Source of the DNA: Bin22 sp965207275
GTDB taxonomy: Bacteria; Chloroflexota; Dehalococcoidia; Lucifugimonadales; UBA3495
Assembly: GCA_965207275.1 (NCBI GenBank)
Contig: CBDBMH010000002.1
Coordinates: forward strand, 620,001 to 684,000
DNA: 64,000 bases
Direction of reading: 5' to 3'
Position 1 is the first letter of the stretch. The number at the start of each line of letters is the position of its first letter. The notes under the pieces are model-generated. The model saw only the letters and a program-made list of their open reading frames with translations, did no database searches and was not told the DNA's origin. This document shows, in pieces, positions 26,403-35,112 of the stretch. The translations under genes and the position numbers were made by a program.

Positions 26403-28538
26403 ATGGCCACTTTAACCGATGTAATCGACCGGCCAGCCAGTCAATCCGGACTGTGGAGCTGGATTACGACGGTTGACCACAAGAGAATAGGCGTTCTCTA
26501 CGGTGTGACCGCTTTCATTTTCCTGCTTATGGGCGGAGTCGAAGCGGGAGTAATCAGGCTGCAGTTGGCAGTGCCCGACAGTACCCTGGTGAGCGCAGAC
26601 ACCTTCAATCAGATGTTCACCATGCATGGCACCACCATGATCTTCCTGGTGATCATGCCGTTGAGCGCCAGCTTCTTTAACTTCGTCATTCCCCTGGCCA
26701 TCGGCGCCAGGGACGTGGCCTTCCCCCGGCTTAACGCGTTCAGCTATTGGGTGTTCCTGTTTGGCGGCCTGCTGCTGAATGCCAGCTTCCTCACAAATCA
26801 GGCCCCCGATGCGGGCTGGTTCTCCTACGCCAACCTGACGGAAAAGCCCTTCAGCGCCAACCAGGGTCTCGACTACTGGGCCCTGGGCCTGCAGGTGCTG
26901 GGCGTTTCCTCCCTGGCCGCGGCCTTCAATTTCATAGTTACCATCGTAAACATGCGGGCCCCCGGCATGAGCCTCATGCGGATGCCCCTTTTCGTGTGGA
27001 TGACCCTGGTCACGTCAATCCTCCTGGTGCTGGCCTTCCCGGTCATTACCGTAGGATTGATTGAACTGACCTTCGACCGAAACTTCGGCACCAATTTCTT
27101 CGTTCCCGAAGGTGGTGGAGACCCCATCCTCTGGCAGCACCTCTTCTGGGTGTTCGGCCATCCCGAGGTCTACATTCTGATTCTCCCCGCCATGGGTATC
27201 GTTTCGGAAGTGCTCCCTACTTTCTCACGGAAGCCGCTGTTCGGTTACCCGGTGGTGGTCTTCTCGGGCGTGGTTATCGGCATCATGGGCTGGGCGGTAT
27301 GGAGCCACCACATGTTCACGGTGGGCCTGGGCCCCGTGGCTGTTACCGTCTTCATGATTACCACCATGCTGATCGCGGTGCCTACGGGAGTGAAGATTTT
27401 CAACTGGATCGGCACTCTTTGGGGCGGACAGATTGATCTGAAGAGCGCGATGCTCTTCGCATTGGGCTTCGTAGCCCTCTTCATCGTTGGTGGCCTGAGC
27501 GGCGTTTCCCACGCGGTGGCGCCTTCGGACAACCAGCAGCAGGACACTTACTATATCGTCGCCCATATTCACTACGTGCTGTTTGGCGGCTCCCTGTTCG
27601 GCATCTTCGCCGGAGTGTACTACTGGTTCCCCAAGTTGACCGGCCGGTTGTTCCACGAGGGCCTGGGCAAGCTTCATTTCTGGTTGTACTTCATTGGGAT
27701 GAATGTAACCTTCTTCCCAATGCACTACCTGGGATTGAACGGAATGCCCCGCCGGATTTACACCTACGCCAGCGAGTTTGGCTGGGACGGTCTGAACATG
27801 CTGGCCTCCCTGGGCTACTTGGTTCTGTTCGTTGGCACCCTGATCTTCATTGTCAATGTCTTGATCAGCCTGCGCAAGGAACCCGACGCGGGCCACGACC
27901 CATGGGACGCCCCCGGCCTGGAGTGGAGCATCTCGTCTCCGCCCCCGACTTATAATTTTGCCCAGATTCCCCAGGTGGAAGGCCTGGACCAATACTGGAT
28001 CACAAAACGCCGGGCTGCGGCGGAAGGTCGCCCAATAACCGGACCGGAAGCCCTGGTTGATCCCGATACCATCCACATGCCCAGTCCTTCTTACTGGCCG
28101 CTGGTGACCGCAATAGGCGTGCTGGTCCTGGCCTCGGGCATGCTTTTCGATACCGGGTGGGATTATATCCGGTTCCCGATACCCTTCATCGGCGGCATCA
28201 TCTGCTTCATAGGCATCGTTGCCTGGGCCAACGAACCCGCGGCCGAGGAACACACCGACAGCCATGAAGACGCCGGTCATTCTGAAGTGTTATCGCAACC
28301 TACCGGTGCGGCCAATTATCTGTTCCAGTCGATTCTGGTCACCATATTTGGTTTCTTGCCCGCCGGAATCCTGGCCATCTTTTACGCTGCCCAGGTTGAC
28401 GCCAGGTTGGCCGCGGGTGACTTTAACGGTGCATTGATTGCCTCCAACAACGCCAAGCGCTGGTGCTGGGTAGGTTTGGGCGTGGCCGTTGTAATTTGGT
28501 TTATTGCGCTGATTGCCCTGATCTCATTCATGAATTGA
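26403..28538 (+). CDS. ctaD: Cytochrome c oxidase subunit I fused to a CD225-like domain
   Basis: The 711-residue protein contains a full heme-copper oxidase core (about residues 15-520): the heme a ligand in MHGTTMIF, the CuB ligands in WVFGHPEVYILILPAMG and WSHHMFTVG, and the heme a and a3 histidines in VAHIHYVLFGG. The Tyr of HPEVY would be the cross-linked residue. The protein is longer than the usual 530-560: two extra helices lie at about 555-605, and residues 638-705 resemble the CD225/dispanin family (PAGILAIFYAAQVDARLAAG and ALIASNNAKRWCWVG). The reading frame is continuous. Function of the extra domain is unknown. Confidence 0.95.
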   Translation: MATLTDVIDRPASQSGLWSWITTVDHKRIGVLYGVTAFIFLLMGGVEAGVIRLQLAVPDSTLVSADTFNQMFTMHGTTMIFLVIMPLSASFFNFVIPLAIGARDVAFPRLNAFSYWVFLFGGLLLNASFLTNQAPDAGWFSYANLTEKPFSANQGLDYWALGLQVLGVSSLAAAFNFIVTIVNMRAPGMSLMRMPLFVWMTLVTSILLVLAFPVITVGLIELTFDRNFGTNFFVPEGGGDPILWQHLFWVFGHPEVYILILPAMGIVSEVLPTFSRKPLFGYPVVVFSGVVIGIMGWAVWSHHMFTVGLGPVAVTVFMITTMLIAVPTGVKIFNWIGTLWGGQIDLKSAMLFALGFVALFIVGGLSGVSHAVAPSDNQQQDTYYIVAHIHYVLFGGSLFGIFAGVYYWFPKLTGRLFHEGLGKLHFWLYFIGMNVTFFPMHYLGLNGMPRRIYTYASEFGWDGLNMLASLGYLVLFVGTLIFIVNVLISLRKEPDAGHDPWDAPGLEWSISSPPPTYNFAQIPQVEGLDQYWITKRRAAAEGRPITGPEALVDPDTIHMPSPSYWPLVTAIGVLVLASGMLFDTGWDYIRFPIPFIGGIICFIGIVAWANEPAAEEHTDSHEDAGHSEVLSQPTGAANYLFQSILVTIFGFLPAGILAIFYAAQVDARLAAGDFNGALIASNNAKRWCWVGLGVAVVIWFIALIALISFMN

Positions 28539-28599
28539 ATTGCCAGAGCCATGTCTTGATATACCTGGCTCCTGCTAGTACCCACCAGGAGGGGAAGAG

Positions 28600-29280
28600 T
28601 TGGCCCACCACACGGAAATGACCCACCACGCTCCGGCGGAGGAGCACCCGACGACTACGGGCATCAACAATCGCAAGTTGCTGATGTGGGTGTTCCTTTC
28701 TTCGGACTGCCTGTTCTTCGGCTCCCTGATCGCCACCTACATGGTTTACCGGGGCCAGAGCCTGGTGGGGCCCTACCCGGTGGACATTATCGACGTTCCC
28801 ATAACCACCATCAGCACCTTCGTCCTGCTGTGCAGCAGCTTCGCCATGGTGCGAGCATTGGCGGCTACCAATGAAGACCGGCAGGGCGCGATAATCTTCT
28901 GGCTGCTGATGACGGCGTTCCTTGGGGCCATTTTCATCGGCTTTCAGGTGTACGAGTTCAACCTGTTCAAGACCGAAGGTCTTCGCATCGATACCAACCT
29001 GTTCGGCACGACCTTCTTTACCCTGACGGGCTTCCACGGCGCCCACGTAACGCTGGGTATCGTCTGGTTGCTGGGCCTGGCCTGGGTTGCCAAAAAGGGG
29101 CGCTTGGGACCCCGTACCGCCCTGGACGTGGAACTGGCCGGTCTTTACTGGCACTTTGTTGATATCGTCTGGATCGTGATCTTCACCCTGTTGTACTTGA
29201 TTGGCGGGTTCGACACCGGCCCGGCCGGCGACCCGTCTCTGGTCCCTCATTCGATTACCGGCTTTCTGGCTCTGATCTAA
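28600..29280 (+). CDS. ctaE: Cytochrome c oxidase subunit III
   Basis: This 226-residue protein has five to six helices and the subunit III motifs LLMWVFLSSDCLFFGSLIAT at the start, FHGAHVTLGIVWLL and GLYWHFVDIVWIVIF near the end. It starts with TTG at 28600 behind AGGAGGGG. It belongs to the oxidase operon, 61 bases after ctaD and 13 before the next gene. Subunit III stabilises the core and helps proton uptake. Confidence 0.93.
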   Translation: MAHHTEMTHHAPAEEHPTTTGINNRKLLMWVFLSSDCLFFGSLIATYMVYRGQSLVGPYPVDIIDVPITTISTFVLLCSSFAMVRALAATNEDRQGAIIFWLLMTAFLGAIFIGFQVYEFNLFKTEGLRIDTNLFGTTFFTLTGFHGAHVTLGIVWLLGLAWVAKKGRLGPRTALDVELAGLYWHFVDIVWIVIFTLLYLIGGFDTGPAGDPSLVPHSITGFLALI

Positions 29281-29293
29281 GGAGAAACGGCGC

Positions 29294-30106
29294 ATGAGCA
29301 GCGACCCCGGGGTTCACGAATCCCGCCACCCTACGCTCAAGCAGTATGTTGGCATCGCCATATTCCTGTTTGTCGTAACAATAGTCGAATTCGTGATAAT
29401 CCTGCCCCAGGACTTTCGTGGACAGGGGTGGACTATTGCGCCCCTGGCCATACTGTCCGCCATCAAGTTTGCCGCCGTCATCTTCTTCTACATGCATCTC
29501 AAGTTTGACAACCGGCTCTTGACCTGGGTCTTCCTGGGGGGCCTGGCGCTGGGTTTTGCCGTGGTACTGGCCCTCGTTGGGCTGTTCACTGCCTGGACGC
29601 CGTCGTTGCGGACTTTTGCCGAGGACCATGCCAAGCCCTGTACCCTGGACCATGAATTAGGTGGCTGCCTGGAAGACAGAGTCGCCGCCGCCCATACGCC
29701 TGACCCGGAGCCACCTGCTGAGGAGGCGGCCCCTGTCGCAGCGGAACCGGTTGCGCCGCCCGCGCCAACGGTCGGAGGTCTGGCGGCCACCGGCCAGCAG
29801 ATTTTCCTCACCGGTCAGGGTGAGGGAGCCGCTACAGCCTGTTTTACCTGCCATACCATCGACGGGGTGCCTGGCGCGGTGGGTCTGCTTGGCCCTGACC
29901 TGACCCACATAGGAACCGATGCCGCAAATCGACAACCAGGGGTGTCAGCGGAGGACTATCTGAGGCAGTCTATCACTGAGCCGGAATCCTTCGTGGCCGA
30001 AGGTGTGGAAAGAGCGGTGCCCGGCCTGATGCTGACCGCTTTAACTGCGGGCCTGACCGAAGGAGACGTGGACGCGCTGGTTGCCTTCCTCCTGGAGCAG
30101 AAGTAG
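29294..30106 (+). CDS. ctaF: Cytochrome oxidase subunit IV-like protein with cytochrome c domain
   Basis: The 270-residue protein begins with three helices typical of prokaryotic oxidase subunit IV (YVGIAIFLFVVTIVEFVIIL and the IKFAAVIFFYMHLKFD segment). A Pro/Ala/Glu-rich linker (about residues 133-158) leads to a cytochrome c domain with CFTCHT at about 181-186 and a likely Met ligand in VPGLMLTALTAGLTE. A second heme c in the operon, besides that of subunit II, is unusual. Last gene of the operon, followed by a strong terminator. Confidence 0.85.
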   Translation: MSSDPGVHESRHPTLKQYVGIAIFLFVVTIVEFVIILPQDFRGQGWTIAPLAILSAIKFAAVIFFYMHLKFDNRLLTWVFLGGLALGFAVVLALVGLFTAWTPSLRTFAEDHAKPCTLDHELGGCLEDRVAAAHTPDPEPPAEEAAPVAAEPVAPPAPTVGGLAATGQQIFLTGQGEGAATACFTCHTIDGVPGAVGLLGPDLTHIGTDAANRQPGVSAEDYLRQSITEPESFVAEGVERAVPGLMLTALTAGLTEGDVDALVAFLLEQK

Positions 30107-30160
30107 GGACATCTATCCCCTGATTGCTCGGATACCTCACCGAGTCCCACCAGATAATTG

Positions 30161-30188
30161 ACCGCCCGACCGCGTCGGGCGGTTTTTC
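30161..30188 (+). terminator. Rho-independent terminator of the oxidase operon
   Basis: ACCGCCCGAC (30161-30170) pairs perfectly with GTCGGGCGGT (30174-30183), loop of 3, followed by TTTTC. Confidence 0.85.
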
Positions 30189-30269
30189 GGTGGCCCCAAG
30201 TGTGCTAATCTGTTTTTCAACCACCGGGTTCATTCCCATCCTTTGCGATAACTTCAAGGGGGGTTGAAT

Positions 30270-30608
30270 ATGGCGAGGATTTTTCATTTAATTACCGAGC
30301 GGGACTGGGAATCGGCTCGCGACGCCCCGCAGTGGCGACCCGGCAGCCTGAGCAATGAAGGCTTTATCCACTGTTCTGGTGATGAGGAGCAGGCAATGAG
30401 GGTAGTGGCTCGTCTCTACCCGGATCGCGCCGACATGCTGGCCCTGGAGGTGGATACCGAGAAAGTGAACTACCCGGTCATCTCGGAGTCCAGCCGGTCC
30501 GGCGAGATTTACCCCCACATTTATGGCCCTCTGGAAACGAGTGCAGTCGTCATGGTCTGGCGTGTCAAGGCAGATGGCAATGGGGGCTATGCATTATCCG
30601 ACCACTAG
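30270..30608 (+). CDS. DUF952 protein
   Basis: The 112-residue protein matches DUF952, small uncharacterised proteins with the conserved IFHLITERDWE, GFIHCSGDEEQ and GEIYPHIYGPL elements, all present here. An in-frame TTG at 30264 is an alternative start; the ATG at 30270 is preferred because AAGGGGGG lies 8-14 bases upstream. The family is sometimes compared with glutathione-S-transferase-like or ADP-ribosyl-type folds but has no proven function. Confidence 0.85.
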   Translation: MARIFHLITERDWESARDAPQWRPGSLSNEGFIHCSGDEEQAMRVVARLYPDRADMLALEVDTEKVNYPVISESSRSGEIYPHIYGPLETSAVVMVWRVKADGNGGYALSDH

Positions 30609-30705
30609 CGGTTGACGGCGCTGGCATTGCTTCCCCGGAGGCGACATGTCATGCCAAGACTTCAAGCTCACCCGGTGCTCCACAATGGTTTAACGATGTG
30701 CAACC

Positions 30706-31689
30706 ATGCCCGGCTACAGTGACCCAGAGTTGGCCCGCCTGCGTTCGGTTATCGAGAACTGGCGGACTCTTGCGTGGGACGACCTTCGTGAAGTTGGCCG
30801 CGCTGTAGAAAATGGCCGGTGTCCTCCTCACCTGGCGCCCTTCTGGAGCCTGATATCCTCCAAGTGCCAGGACGACTTTGACGCTCAATTGGGTCGCAAG
30901 CTTGAAGCGGACCCGGTCGTATCGGATTACTCATGCTATGCCTTCTTTCCTCAAGTTTATGCGCGGCTTTATCAACAAGGTGAACGCCCCCTGGTCTGGT
31001 TTGATGGTCGGACCCGTGGTCAGGTTGCGCTTTTGCGGTTCGCCACTGGGGCGGGCCAGGTGGTTAAGCCTCTCCAGAGCCGGAGTGAGGCGGAAATTGC
31101 CCAACTGGTGGGAGAAGCCGGAATCGGCCCCCGGCAATTGCCTTCGCTGGAAGGATTCCTGGCGGAAGAATTGGTGGAAGGCCGATTCTTTACGGACTTC
31201 CCTCCTGATGACCTGAATGACGACCTGGTGTACCAGGTGGGCCACTGGCTGGGTTCAACGCTCTCAACCCTGCACGAAGCCCGCGTCTGCTACAACGATG
31301 CCACTCTTTCCGACCAGGCGGGCCGTTCCCACCTGCTGGTGCAGCTGCCGAATGCGCACCAGGCTGCCCCGTCTCCAAACTGCAAGCTCATTGACTTTGG
31401 CGTGTCCGTATTGCTGGACCGGTTTCCCGACCTGGAAATGGAGGAGGTATTCAACCTGGTGCGGACAACGCCCGAATACCGGATTGTGTCCCGCCTGGGG
31501 CTTCGGGGAAGTGAGCTGGGTCGTTTCCTGGCCCAGTACCGGCAACGGTTGTCCACCTCCGGCATAGATACCATTCTTGCTCGTGACCTGCGCTTTACCG
31601 AAGAGGGCTTGCGGCAGGCGGCGGTAACTCTGGGAACCGGTATCATAGCCCCATTCCGGCAGGGGTTTGCCGAGGGCTACGGCAGGTAA
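30706..31689 (+). CDS. Kinase-like hypothetical protein
   Basis: The 327-residue protein is not firmly recognised. Two motifs resemble the active site of Bud32/RIO-type kinases: YNDATLSD at residues 196-203 (D198 as the catalytic-loop Asp) and LIDFGVS with the DFG Asp at 230. The glycine loop and beta-3 lysine are not clear, although VVKPLQSRSEAE near residue 120 could supply the lysine. The family is therefore inferred, and the protein may be an inactive or divergent kinase. It stands alone between DUF952 and an esterase gene. Confidence 0.7.
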   Translation: MPGYSDPELARLRSVIENWRTLAWDDLREVGRAVENGRCPPHLAPFWSLISSKCQDDFDAQLGRKLEADPVVSDYSCYAFFPQVYARLYQQGERPLVWFDGRTRGQVALLRFATGAGQVVKPLQSRSEAEIAQLVGEAGIGPRQLPSLEGFLAEELVEGRFFTDFPPDDLNDDLVYQVGHWLGSTLSTLHEARVCYNDATLSDQAGRSHLLVQLPNAHQAAPSPNCKLIDFGVSVLLDRFPDLEMEEVFNLVRTTPEYRIVSRLGLRGSELGRFLAQYRQRLSTSGIDTILARDLRFTEEGLRQAAVTLGTGIIAPFRQGFAEGYGR

Positions 31690-31756
31690 GGGTTGGTATT
31701 CCTCATTCCGGGTGTTAGGATGATGCAGGTTTCTAACCCCAACAGGAGCTACTGGC

Positions 31757-32452
31757 ATGAAAACTGAAAGACACGATGGCAGGAGCCTGCCCTTCCTGAC
31801 GGTGCTCCCGGACGATTACGATCAGGCCATCAGCTATCCCCTGGTGATATTGCTTCATGGCTTTGGCGCCCACATGGGTGACCTGGCCAGCCTGGCGCCT
31901 GCCATCGAGGACAAGGGCTACGTTTATGCCTGTCCCAACGCGCCGCTGGCCTTTGATTTTGGCGGCGGTTATACCGTTTACGGGTGGATGCCCCGCCAGA
32001 ATGTGGCCAGCCCCGAGGAGGTCCAGGCGGCACGGGAAGCGTCGGAGACCCTTCTTGAAGACTGTTTCGAGGAGATTTTTGAGGAGCTGAATACCACCAG
32101 CGGGAAGGTCGTCCTGCTCGGGTTTTCCCAGGGCGGGGCCATGACCTATCGGTGCGGGCTGGGGAGGCCTGAGCTGTTTGCCGGTCTGGTCCCCCTTAGT
32201 GCGGCGGTGTTCGATCCGGAAATTCTTCGCCCGAAACTGCCGGAGACCAGGAGCCAGCCCATTTTCGTGGCCCACGGCACCAGGGACATGCAGATCGACG
32301 TGGAAACGGCCAGGGCAACCAGGGCCTTCCTGGAGAGCGAAGGCTACCAGCCTGACTACCGGGAGTACAACATGGGCCACGAAATACCTTTCGAGGTTCT
32401 TCGCGACCTCATACCCTGGATTACCGGCGTGCTGCCGCCGTTGCGAGATTAG
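31757..32452 (+). CDS. Phospholipase/carboxylesterase family hydrolase
   Basis: The 231-residue alpha/beta hydrolase has an intact triad: the nucleophile in GFSQGG near residue 120, an Asp in VAHGTRDMQID and a His in YNMGHEIP near the end. The oxyanion region VILLHGFGAH is normal. The compact size and motifs match bacterial serine esterases of the YpfH/carboxylesterase type. AACAGGAG precedes the ATG. Substrate unknown; the gene stands alone. Confidence 0.9.
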   Translation: MKTERHDGRSLPFLTVLPDDYDQAISYPLVILLHGFGAHMGDLASLAPAIEDKGYVYACPNAPLAFDFGGGYTVYGWMPRQNVASPEEVQAAREASETLLEDCFEEIFEELNTTSGKVVLLGFSQGGAMTYRCGLGRPELFAGLVPLSAAVFDPEILRPKLPETRSQPIFVAHGTRDMQIDVETARATRAFLESEGYQPDYREYNMGHEIPFEVLRDLIPWITGVLPPLRD

Positions 32453-32518
32453 CGAACCCGGCCAAGCCACAGGTGGGTCGAAAAATCGCCGGCGTCCCGC
32501 ATTGGGGCGCCGGCGACT

Positions 32519-33793
32519 TTAGTGTATGACCTGGGCCGACTGCAATAGTTCAATCTCCCCTGCGGACAGCCCCAGCAACTCTCCCAGGATGTAGTCGTTG
32601 TGCTGCCCCAATAGTGGTGCAGGAGTTCGAATGCCGCCGGGGGTTGACTCCAGGAGCCAGGGCATTCCGTAGAGCCATTCAATTCCCACGTGAGGATGTT
32701 CTATCTCCAGGTATGCCTGCCGCTCCTGCAGGTGGGGATCGAGGAACTGGTCCTCAATGTTCATCACCGGCATGGCTGCCAAGCTGTGCGCCTGCAATAG
32801 CTCGGTAATTTCCTGGGCGGTATGCTGCCGTGTCCACGTAGATATGATGCCGTCCAGTTCTTCGACGTTTTCCAGGCGGGCGGCCAGCGTGTCAAACCTG
32901 CCGCCGGCATTCCAGGAGGGGTTACCCAGCGCCTGGCAGAAGGCCCTCCACTCCGCGTCGTTGCCCACGGCGACAGCCACCCACCGGTCCGCGTCAGCGC
33001 ATGGATAGTTATTGTGCGGGGCACAGGCTGGGTCAAAGTTGCCCTTGGGCTGGGGAGCTGTGCCGGTCATCTGGTATTCGAGGAAGGCCTCGCCCAGCAT
33101 CGACGTGGTGGCTTCCAGTTGGGCAACTTCGATAAATTGGCCCTGGCCAGTCCGGTTGCGGCGCCACAGGGCGGCCACCGTGGCCAGGGAAGCGTGAATG
33201 GCGGCAACCACGTCGCTCCAGGGCGCCTGCAACTCCCCGACCAGCGCTTCCTCCTCCGAGTAACCCACTACGCTCATCAGCCCCGAAAGGGCCTGGATGA
33301 TGGGAGCGTAGGCAAGTACGTCCCGCAACGGACCGACTTCCCCCATGGCCGGCATGGACACCAGGATGATGTCCGGGCGTATTCTACGTAGCTCTGGATA
33401 TGACAGACCCAGCCGCTCCAGCACTCCCGGCGAGTAATTGTTGATTGCCACGTCGCTGCGGGCGAGCAGCTCGGTTACCAGTTCCAGCCCCTGAGCGGTC
33501 TTCAGGTTAAGGGTAATGCTGAGCTTGTTCCGGTTGATGCCGTGAAAAACCGGTTGCAGTTCCGGCCAAAGGCCGCGGTCTCCCCCGGCGATATCGTCGC
33601 CCACGATGGGACGTCCCAGGCGCAGCCCATCCATCCTTTCCCTGCTTTCCACCTTGATGACCTCGGCGCCCAGGTCCGCCAGCAGTTGGGCCGCCATGGG
33701 CCCAGCCCAGGCGGTGCCGAAGTCCACCACCCGGAAGCGGGACAGGGGCAGCCTGTTCTGATCTATTGGTTCATGGGGATTGTTCAATGTCAT
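32519..33793 (-). CDS. CaiB/BaiF family CoA-transferase
   Basis: The 424-residue family III CoA-transferase has RVVDFGTAWAGPMAAQLLADLG at its start and INNYSPGVLERLGLSYPELR in the first domain. The conserved catalytic Asp, which forms the aspartyl-CoA intermediate, lies in PWSDVVAAIHASLATVAAL. It moves CoA between carboxylic acids. It sits 45 bases downstream of a second family member on the same strand, so they may form a heteromer or a tandem pathway. Confidence 0.92.
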   Translation of the reverse strand: MTLNNPHEPIDQNRLPLSRFRVVDFGTAWAGPMAAQLLADLGAEVIKVESRERMDGLRLGRPIVGDDIAGGDRGLWPELQPVFHGINRNKLSITLNLKTAQGLELVTELLARSDVAINNYSPGVLERLGLSYPELRRIRPDIILVSMPAMGEVGPLRDVLAYAPIIQALSGLMSVVGYSEEEALVGELQAPWSDVVAAIHASLATVAALWRRNRTGQGQFIEVAQLEATTSMLGEAFLEYQMTGTAPQPKGNFDPACAPHNNYPCADADRWVAVAVGNDAEWRAFCQALGNPSWNAGGRFDTLAARLENVEELDGIISTWTRQHTAQEITELLQAHSLAAMPVMNIEDQFLDPHLQERQAYLEIEHPHVGIEWLYGMPWLLESTPGGIRTPAPLLGQHNDYILGELLGLSAGEIELLQSAQVIH

Positions 33794-33838
33794 GCTGCCA
33801 AGGTCAAAATTCGGGTTGAGGCGGACTCCCGCCTCGCC

Positions 33839-35092
33839 TTAAGTGATCCCCTGCTCCGACATCCTCTCCACCTCCCCCATGCTGATTCCCAGCTCTCCCG
33901 CCAGCACTTCCTGGTTGTGTTGGCCCAATCGCGGGGCCGGCCTGACCAGGCGGGTGTCCTTCGCCGAGAACCTGTAGGGCGGGCCGGGATACCGGAATTG
34001 CCCTGCCAGGTCGTGTTCCACGTCGGCAAAGAATTGCCGGTAGGTCATCTGAGGGTCTTCCAGCGCTTCGTCAAAGGTTTGTACCGGTACGCAGGGAATG
34101 CGACTGGCCAGACAGGCCTCCAGGATTTCCTGCTTGGTTCGTTCCATAAACCAGGGCGCAATCAGGGACTCTGCTTCTTCCGGATACTGGTCGCTCATCG
34201 CGCGCCGGTCCCGGTAACGCGGATTCTTCATCCAGTCCTGCTCACCCAGCAGGTCCAGGAACCTGCGGTACTGCTCCATTTGCGGCGCGTCAATACAGAT
34301 ATAACCGTCCTTGCAGGGGAGGACGCAGTTGGGGAAAAGGCCCAGGCGCATGCGGTTACCCGAACGGAAGCCAGCCACTCCCCGGTAGATGTAGGTGGGG
34401 AGATGGTATCCGGTGAGGAGAGTTCCAATGACCTGTGCCTCGGCCACATCCACTGCCTGACCCCGGCCCGTCAGGTCGCGCCCCAGGAGGGCAACGATGC
34501 TGGCAAAGGCCGCGCCCACTCCCGCCAGATAGCTGGCCTGGTGCAGGGGTGTGGTCAAAGGCTCCCGGTGGGGGTGGCCGGTGCCGAAGCTCAGACCGCT
34601 CATAGCGTTGGCGGTCAGATCTGTGCCCTTGTAGCTCTTGTATGGCCCGGTCCTGCCGTAGGGGGAGATAGAGGTAACCACCAGACCCGGATAGGAACTT
34701 TTAAGGGTTTCGTAGTCCAGACCCAGGGAGTCTATTGACGATAGCGGCTGGTTTTCGACGAAGATGTCGGCCCCTTCAAGCAGGCGTCCCAGGATGCCCC
34801 GTCCCTCTGGGGATTCAACGTTGAGGGTAATGCCCCGCTTGTTCAGGTTCGCGAAAAGAAACAGCCCGCTCTTCTCCGTATGGGGGACGCCTCCGGGGAA
34901 GGGGCCGCGGGCGCGCCCTTCATCGCCCGTCCCGGGCAGCTCAATCTTGATGACATCCGCTGCCAGTTCGCCCAGGACCTTCCCGCAGAAGGGGGCGGAC
35001 ACCAGGCTGCCCCACTCGATGACTCGGACACCGGCCAGTGGGCCCGGGGCGTATTTGGTAGCGGGGTTGCTGGTTTCCGCAGGTTTAGTCAA
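33839..35092 (-). CDS. CaiB/BaiF family CoA-transferase, catalytic Asp replaced
   Basis: The protein (about 417 residues) has the family fold, with GVRVIEWGSLVSAPFCGKVLGEL near the start and EAQVIGTLLTGYHLPT. Where family III enzymes carry an Asp in the pattern A-D-Y-x-A-G, this reads QASYLAGVGAAF, so the Asp is Ser (AGC codon). It may be inactive or act as a partner for the neighbour. The frame is open to 35185 inside the membrane-protein gene; TTG at 35092 is a likely start because the conserved N-terminus follows, but no clear RBS is seen. Confidence 0.85.
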   Translation of the reverse strand: MTKPAETSNPATKYAPGPLAGVRVIEWGSLVSAPFCGKVLGELAADVIKIELPGTGDEGRARGPFPGGVPHTEKSGLFLFANLNKRGITLNVESPEGRGILGRLLEGADIFVENQPLSSIDSLGLDYETLKSSYPGLVVTSISPYGRTGPYKSYKGTDLTANAMSGLSFGTGHPHREPLTTPLHQASYLAGVGAAFASIVALLGRDLTGRGQAVDVAEAQVIGTLLTGYHLPTYIYRGVAGFRSGNRMRLGLFPNCVLPCKDGYICIDAPQMEQYRRFLDLLGEQDWMKNPRYRDRRAMSDQYPEEAESLIAPWFMERTKQEILEACLASRIPCVPVQTFDEALEDPQMTYRQFFADVEHDLAGQFRYPGPPYRFSAKDTRLVRPAPRLGQHNQEVLAGELGISMGEVERMSEQGIT

Positions 35093-35112
35093 GGTGGTTA
35101 AATGCCCTGGTT

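Noticed and set aside
33542..34738. 398-residue plus-strand frame
   Set aside because: It is antisense to the two CoA-transferase genes; a shadow of GC-rich codon bias.
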